This document shows positions 57,362 to 64,000 of a stretch of 64,000 nucleotides of DNA, one piece after another (the stretch's first letter is position 1; every line of letters starts with the position of its first letter). The notes under the pieces are model-generated. The model made no database searches, had not been told where the DNA came from, and worked only from the letters and a program-made list of their open reading frames with translations. A program made the position numbers and the translations under genes. Source of the DNA: Smittia aterrima. Lineage: Eukaryota > Arthropoda > Insecta > Diptera > Chironomidae. The stretch spans positions 10,168,001-10,232,000 of the forward strand of contig CP093831.1 of NCBI GenBank assembly GCA_033063855.1, given 5' to 3'.

Positions 57362-58006
57362 TTTTATTCCGGTTTTGTCTTCTATCAACTGCGCGACTTG
57401 ACTATTAATACAGAAGATCTTTCTTTCTGTGAACGAAGTTGATGTTGATTTGAATTTATTAAAAATTTAATTTCAAAAAGAAAATGTCACGTTCAGAGAA
57501 GTTCAGAGAAGTTTTCGTGCGTTCAGAAATCTCACTTTGGCTGAAGAACATTTTTATAAATTAAATGCTTGAGTGGATGTGTGGAGGAGAAATAAGCAGA
57601 GTCAACTGTAATAAAAATAAATCTTACACAAGTAATAAGAGCCAAATAATGCAAGACAAATTTGCACTATCTTGTGTTTTTACACCACAACTGTAAAGCA
57701 AATTATATGAAATCAGCCTGAAGTAAGAAAGTTTAACCAACGAATTGTCACGGGTTGTGCGGCCGCCAAACAAATCTTCTGAAAGAAAAACTTACAAAAT
57801 CTAAGTTTTTGAATAAAAAATTTGTTAAAAAATATTTCTAAGACGAAATTAAGCTTAGACAGGAGTGACATAATAAGCAGATTGCTCAGTGGAACTAGAG
57901 TTAAGTAAGTTTAAATCAAACAAAAGGAAATTTCGCAATTTTATTATCAAAAATCGTCAATTATCACAAATTTACTTTTCTAACTTGTAAACAATCGCTG
58001 CCTCTA
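57362..58006. other. Spacer between RAD23 and the Shifted-like gene
   Basis: 645 bases containing the RAD23 5' leader and promoter and the 3' untranslated region of the Shifted-like gene. No separate gene was recognised. Confidence 0.6.
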
Positions 58007-60349
58007 TCACTTTCTCTGTGGCGTCCTTGTGCTCCGACGTCTACTATTACCCGCTCTGATCTTGATATCGCAATACCTTCCTCTCCATCCTCGCTTACAT
58101 TTACAAAAGTTGCCACTGCAATGTGATCCATTTCTACATGGCCTCTTGCAAACACTTCGCTGCACTGTTCGTCTGATTTCACAGTGATCGCCATACCAGC
58201 CTTCTGAACACTTACAGATATTGTTGCCTCGACATTTTCCACCGTTCTGACAAGGGACGACACATTTCGCTGTGAAAGAAGAGACAGTGAGAAGCCTCTT
58301 GCACAACTCCAGAGATTTTCACTTACACATTTGACAGCGCATTCCATAATAGCCTTTGGGACACTGACAAGTATCTTTCTGGATACATTTGCCTCCATTC
58401 AAGCATTTCTCTGCACAAATTCCTATTAAGAAAGAAATTTTTATCATTCTAGATTAAAGAACTCAAAATGCTGGGAGCTCAAAGACAAATCATTGTCGTG
58501 ACGACCAGAGCAATGTCTCAACACGCAAATCGACCTTCTGCAATGGTTGATAAATTTGTTAGAGTGGATCATGCTGGAGAGTTAGGCGCTGATCGCATTT
58601 ACGCTGGACAAATGGCAGTTTTAGGTGAGAAGTTTTAACGAATTTTCTTTTTGCTTTACTAATTGTTATTCTGTTTGAAGGCCACACCAAAGTCGGTCCA
58701 ACAATCAAGCACATGTGGGAACAAGAGATAGTTCACCGAGAAGAAATGGAACGTCTGATTAAGAAGCATCGAGTCCGACCAACGATAATGACACCTTTCT
58801 GGAATATTGCTGGCTTTGCTTTAGGAGCTGGCACAGCTTTATTAGGAGAAAAGGCAGCAATGGCATGTACAGTCGCAGTAGAAACAGTCATTGTCGAGCA
58901 CTACAACGATCAACTAAGACAACTAATGGAAAGCCCTAATCCAGATAAAGAACTTCTCGAAGTAATCACAAAGTTTAGAGATGAAGAACAAGAGCATCAT
59001 GATTGCGGGATTGATCATGGAGCCAAGCAAGCTCCTTTCTACGAAGCATTAACGAACGTTATCAAGTTTGGTTGTAAAACAGCGATAAAGATTTCCGAGA
59101 AAATATAAAGTGAGCTCATTGTGGTCTTAAAGATATTTAACTGTAAACATTTTGTTTAACTTACCGCCCTCGCAATATCTACCCTGGAATCCTTTTGGAC
59201 ATGAACAGATCGCGGGAGCTGTGCAGTTTCCTCCATTCAAACACTGCGGGAAACATAAAGCCTGTTCACAGTTTCTGCCCAAATATCCTTCAGTGCATTT
59301 GCATATTTTATTCTTTGTGCAATATCCGTTGTTGAGACACTTCTTATCACATTCGGGATCAGGTCCTGATGCGAATTGCATAAAATTGAAATTAGTTTGA
59401 TGAAAATGTTTGATGCAAGTTTCATGCTTTGCAACATTAAACTAATAATCTCTTTTATTGAAATATTTTGTAAGTAAATAAGTTTGAAAATGAAGATTTT
59501 CTCTTTAATCGCGCAGAAGCTTTTTAAAGAGCTTTCAAAAAGCATTTACTTTCAAAGTGATCACTAATAAGCTTTAAGCAATGATTGAGATACTCGCGAA
59601 AGTTTATTAGTTGGTTAGTTGCAAAAGCATGAAATGTAATTAAATCTTTTTAAATAAAGCGGAAATCAATACACTACCTTGCAAATGTGGAGAGTAATCA
59701 ATAGAAGAATTCAAGTTCATACCTCTGTGCGAGCATTCTTTTCTGAGAGTAAAGCGAAGTGGCGTGCCGGGCAAAAGCTTTCCTCTGCCTTTCATAATTA
59801 GTAGGCCGAGATTGAACTTAGCAATGCCGGACGTGAGATTAGAACAAGGAAGCATGACACTGAACTCTGGAAGAAAAAAAGAACTTTGTTGAGTGAACTG
59901 GCGATTGAAGAATTCAACTTACGTTTTGGATCTTGCGGAATCTTTCCCTTCGACTTTATAGAAATAGTTGGTGGCTGTAGTATCTCTTCGTTGAGTGATG
60001 TCAGTTGATCGAAGTGATAGCGATATTTCTTCTGATGACCAGCAGCCCAAGTAAAGTTAACGTAGCTAACTTCCGGAGGAATCATCGGCAAGTAACTATC
60101 AAAAGCTGGATCTCTCAGAAAGTGTGAGACTCTTCCATTCTCAATTGCAAAGATTCGAAGTGAATATCCGCTGAGAACCTTGACCTGTTGCTCGCTGATC
60201 CATATTGAAAGGTCAGTGGTAGGTTCATTCGTCTGATATTGATGGTAATGCTGATAATGATGGGATAAATAATTCTGTTCTTGTCGTGCGAATATGACCC
60301 GAAAACAGAGCAAGACATTGAAGAGCGTAAACACCAGAAGAGATCGCAT
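58007..60349 (-). CDS. shf: Shifted / WIF1-like secreted protein (WIF domain plus five EGF repeats)
   Basis: Five exons in transcript order: 60349-59923, 59866-59723, 59365-59165, 58422-58327 and 58269-58007; 376 residues. Signal peptide (RSLLVFTLFNVLLCFRVIFA), a His/Tyr-rich spacer and a complete WIF domain (LSIWISEQQVKVLSGYS to GTPLRFTLRKEC). Five EGF-like modules follow, each with six Cys (the first is CDKKCLNNGYC), and a basic tail. In Drosophila, Shifted binds heparan sulphate proteoglycans and is needed for Hedgehog spread; vertebrate WIF1 binds Wnts. By insect orthology a Hedgehog role is the better guess. The ATG at 60349 was chosen because it directly precedes the signal peptide; an in-frame extension upstream contains an acceptor-like site and no ATG. 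Intron 3 contains COQ7 on the opposite strand. Confidence 0.92.
58468..59108 (+). CDS. Coq7: COQ7, 5-demethoxyubiquinone hydroxylase, nested in shf
   Basis: Two exons, 58468-58624 and 58681-59108; 194 residues. A short N-terminal segment rich in basic and hydroxyl residues could be a mitochondrial targeting peptide. The diiron hydroxylase fold shows RVDHAGELGADRIYAGQ, EQEIVHREEM, VEHYNDQLR and RDEEQEHHD, which provide the Glu and ExxH iron ligands of the COQ7 family. The enzyme performs the penultimate step of ubiquinone synthesis on the mitochondrial inner membrane. The gene sits wholly inside intron 3 of the Shifted-like gene, on the opposite strand. Its start is only 45 bases from one shf exon and its stop 56 bases from the other, so promoter and untranslated regions must overlap or be extremely short. 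Confidence 0.95.
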
Positions 60350-63300
60350 TACGAATGTCTGGAAAGTGTCAAGAAACAAACAGAAACTCAATCACTAAAC
60401 GATCCATCAAAGCGAGAAGAAAGAGAGAATTAAATCATCAACATTCACGCCAAATTAAATTAACATCATCACACAACAATCGAGAATCTATCAACAAAAA
60501 GATCAAGTTTTAACAAGCAATGATTCGTCAGTGTTGGATCAGCTCAGTCAAAATAAGCTTTGACAAAAGCGAAATCATTTATTAATAAACCCCTTCGAGA
60601 CATGTACAGCGACGATAATAAAGATGTCAGAAAGATGAAAAGAATAACAGACGAAGAAGCCGAATATAATTTTCAAATGATTATTCTTCTTTTATGATCG
60701 AGTTTCGATTTCAACTTCTTCATCTTCTTCATATCGCCTCGCGATAGATTTCAGACTAGCTTTACTAGAGATATCCCATAAAACATCGCCATTTAAAATG
60801 GATTACAGTGAGTGCTCGCCTTCGCTCTTCGTTTGATATAAGCCGATTCCCCGGTCGCTTGGATTTAACGGTTGACAATCGGCGCGAATCTATCGAAGGT
60901 CGGGGGTGTTTTAATTCTCTATTTTATGGTGTTAAATCCGCAAGAGCTCGGCGAAAATAAAAGCTTTTTGATAAACAAACCGCGTTGAACCAATTTTCGC
61001 GGTTCCCTCTTTCGATCAATGTTCTCTCTTCTTAATAAATGGCTTTTATTTGCAAATTGAAGGCAGAAAATCAAATTAAGCGAGAAGAACGAGGCGAGAA
61101 AGACGTGAATGATATGCATGGTGTTAACCGTATCATCATCCACTTAAGCTAAATGGCGTTTTGTTTCTCTCCTTCGTCTCACAAACATCACCAAGTCGCG
61201 AAGGAAGCAAATGAGAAGAAGTTGGAGAAAATGAAGCTTAATTTCTTCATCGAGATTGAAGACGAGTCGAGGGATTTGCAATATTTTTGGGCAAAGTGTT
61301 AAACACAACATTGCAACTACTGATTGAGCGTGATGGAATCACGTGGGAATTTTAAAATGCAGCAGAGACTAGACATGACGACGAGAGGAGAGCAAGTGCA
61401 AGCTTTTTCTGTTTTTAATGCAACGATTGCAGTTTCAAGATGAAACTTTTTTCGTTTTCGACGATTATTCGCACTTTAAATTCTTAACAAGCCATAAAAG
61501 TCAGTGAAACCACTTGAATCCAGTTTAAGTTTCTTTCTTTCCTTCTGTCTCTCTCTCTCCCTCACTTCTTCATTCATGTCTCGGATGCAAACAACAACAT
61601 CGTTAAAAGTTGATGGGGCTTCAGTATGTCCATTGATGGGAAAGGTGAGAAAACGATTACCTGGAAACTAATATCGTTTTATGCTTCCTTTGACACACGT
61701 TGTCCCATAAACTAAAGCATGTTATGTTTCTGTTTACGCAACAACATTCGACGATTCTTTATTCTGGTTCTTCAATTTAATCACCTGGCCAACTGCCTTC
61801 CCGGAAGATTGTTAAACAATAGACTTCGCTTTATGGCTTGTTTACTCGACAACGATGCAAATGCTCGCTGCACAACTTTTACTTTTCCCTATAATATAGA
61901 CTCAGCGCCCCGCACCGTTTCCGTTTTAAGTCGAATCTGTTGAAACGATTCGTTTTTTGCTTGTCTGCTCTCGCCGTTTGATCAAATATTTATTCGCTTC
62001 GAAACAACGTGAAGTGAAGAGAGACAAAAGTCAAACAAACCAAAAAGTAAAATAAAGAGCCTCCCAACGATTAAATTACCAGCAATGATCGAAACGACAC
62101 AGAAGGAAGGAAAGAGTAACAAAGGTGTTACACGATCGTCTTCCATAATAAGCTAAAGCAGTCATTTCTCCAGGCCGCGCGGCGAGTGAGCGAGAGAAAC
62201 GCGAAGACGATTGAAAATCTTTCCATAAAGCAAAGAAAAAGTCATAAAAACGAAATAAAAATAAAATATTGCAGTCGTTTAAAGATTTTTGACGTTCGAG
62301 AAGGATTTCGTTTGACGACTGATGAAACTTGCACTTCCACGCAACACACAATTATCATCACATTTTGGTTGCTTACCGCTGTTTAATTCCTTTTCGCTGC
62401 TGCTTAACTGTTTGATGAGCTTCCTCAGCTCAGTTTTTTCTTACAAAAAAATATTTTCTCCTTTTGAGTGTTCACTATTGCATTACATGCTCTCGAGCTA
62501 ACAAAGTTGCTAATTGCTTGCGGTTTTATTGAATGGATCCAACGAGTTGCTTCACTTCACTCAGAGATCGAGTTGGTTTTCCTGCTGAATTGACTTTTAT
62601 TTCAGCATCGAAATCAAATCTCGCCGCTCGACCGATTTAAATAAAATTCGCATCAGATGTTTCGTTGCCACTTGCGTTTAATTTTTATTTCACACACCAA
62701 CGACTCTCGACACCGAGGAGAAGTCTTCTCTTAGACACCGCGCGAAATAAATGTAAGAAATTATAAATTCAAATGAATTTCCATTTTAATCGCTCTTTAA
62801 AAAGGAAATTATATGAAATTTATCTCCGATTTGTGATCTTCTCCTGCTCAGTGTCTTGAGTATTTAATCGAAATGTTCGAGGAGAAAAGAAAGACAACAA
62901 AAAACTTCACAAGAAAAAAAAACTTATAAAAATTCGCTTCGTTCTGCAAAATGTTGCATCCGATTAACGTGAAGACACTCAAAAGACTCCAGACTATTTG
63001 ACTGGTTAGTTGAGTTTTTCTTCTTTCAACATTTCAGCTTTTCATTCTCTCTTTCGGTGAGAATCTTTTTTCTGTGTTGTGTTTCATGTCTTGCGTTAAG
63101 TGCCGGGGAGAAGAAATGAAAAATACATTCATAAACGCGATTTCTGTTGGGGATTTATTGCATCATGATGGTTTTTGCTGGCGAAAAGTTCAATGAAAAC
63201 TTAAATCTCACTGGACTTCAGTCTCACGTCGCTTTCTGAATCTTTCAAAACAAAATAATTTACAATCTTCGTTTTAATTTAAACTGATAAGATCCTCTTG

Positions 63301-63878
63301 CACAAAGAATAAATTTCCAATTATGATTCGTTGCTCTCGCAAAGTCACTCGCTCTCTGAAATCATCAGACTTCTTGCTATTGAAAAGAAAGAAAAACGTC
63401 TTTACTTAAATAAAAGGAGAAGAGAATCTCGCTTCCTCTGTGTTCAATATCACTTTATCGGCATAGAACGGACGGTCGAGAAAAAAATACATTCTTATTG
63501 GCCTGAGTTGTGTGAATCACAATCGACTTAAAGTGTTTGTCGTGATAGGAAAGAGATGAGCAAAAAAAAATCTGAGAATGGTCGCGTAAACAAACGAATA
63601 AAGAATCGTATTTTTACTTTTGTGGTGTAGACATCCAGAAACATGATGCAATTTATTAAACGCAAGTTGATTGGACGTTGAGGTGAAACTGGTCCGGAAG
63701 ATGTTGAATTTTTTTTTTAATAAATATTTAATAATTTTGACATTTTGTTCGTGAAGTGAAAGTCAAAATGATTACTTGACAATTATTGTTAAACATTTAA
63801 CTCAAATTTTGCGCAATCAAAATTAATTTTAAGCTTTAAATATTTTCCATACTCGACTATTCGTCAATACTTCCAGAG
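60350..63878. other. Upstream region of shf, no gene recognised
   Basis: 3.5 kb of AT-rich DNA with short frames only. It probably carries 5' leader exons and enhancers of the Shifted-like gene; an acceptor-like site directly before its ATG suggests a spliced leader exon. No RNA gene or transposon was recognised. Confidence 0.55.
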
Positions 63879-64000
63879 ATGACTTCGTCGTTATCGTTTG
63901 CTCTCCTTGCAATTTTCTTCGCAACTTTCTACGAAGAAACTTTACAAGCGAGTAATCTGATTAGTAATCGAGGGAAGTTTACATTTATTTTAATTATTTC
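63879..64000 (+). CDS. Possible 5' exon of a secreted protein, truncated by the window edge
   Basis: An open frame begins with MTSSLSFALLAIFFATFYEE and TLQASNL, a convincing signal peptide with a plausible cleavage site after Ala. It stays open to the last base. No TATA box or splice donor is clear, and nothing downstream can be seen, so the identity is unknown. Confidence 0.35.
   Translation, partial: MTSSLSFALLAIFFATFYEETLQASNLISNRGKFTFILII

Noticed and set aside
57964..58398. 144-residue minus-strand frame over the shf EGF exons
   Set aside because: Out of frame with the five six-Cys EGF modules and reads across an intron.
1..64000. tRNA, rRNA, CRISPR, operon-like or phage features
   Set aside because: No cloverleaf-compatible sequence with a recognisable T-loop, no regularly spaced short repeats other than the coding array, and gene structure is plainly eukaryotic.

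Overview
The window looks like nuclear DNA of a small-genome dipteran insect, probably a nematoceran midge or mosquito-like fly. The evidence is AT-rich intergenic DNA, many GT-AG introns of about 50-60 bases, nested genes, and insect gene content (a Shifted/WIF1-like protein, a Wengen-like TNF receptor, Rip11, an NRF-6-like acyltransferase, gut-type trypsins). There are no operons, CRISPR arrays or bacterial signals. All exon models and identities come from reading the sequence by eye; nothing was searched against a database.

Layout. 1-8914: no gene recognised. 8915-15087: two tandem nardilysin-like M16 metallopeptidases on +, 114 bases apart, meeting a convergent NRF-6-like acyltransferase (15114-17306, -) only 26 bases away. 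17307-24572: no gene recognised. 24573-29298: a complete gene with TATA box and poly(A) signal for a 1460-residue Asn/Gly/Tyr repeat protein with 28 units of exactly 120 bp and no signal peptide. 30816-31937: a secreted lipase-like protein.

From about 33.57 to 51.12 kb lies a large inverted duplication around a spacer of about 5 kb. Each arm carries a Wengen-like TNF-receptor gene pointing inward, with trypsin genes nested on the opposite strand in its last intron: one on the left, two on the right. A distal stretch of about 4.7 kb is almost identical between the arms and has sharp edges. The flanking parts of the arms, including the trypsins and the last receptor exon, are clearly more diverged. 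This pattern suggests arm-to-arm gene conversion inside an older palindrome.

52039-55459: Rip11 (class I Rab11-FIP), -. 56040-57361: RAD23, -. 58007-60349: a Shifted/WIF1-like secreted protein, -, with a complete COQ7 gene on + inside its third intron. 60350-63878: no gene recognised. A possible signal-peptide exon runs off the right edge.

The genes are mostly unrelated in function. The recurring theme is local duplication with homogenisation: the nardilysin pair, the 120-bp array, and the receptor/trypsin palindrome. The most unusual objects are the palindrome with its conversion-like tract and the repeat protein.
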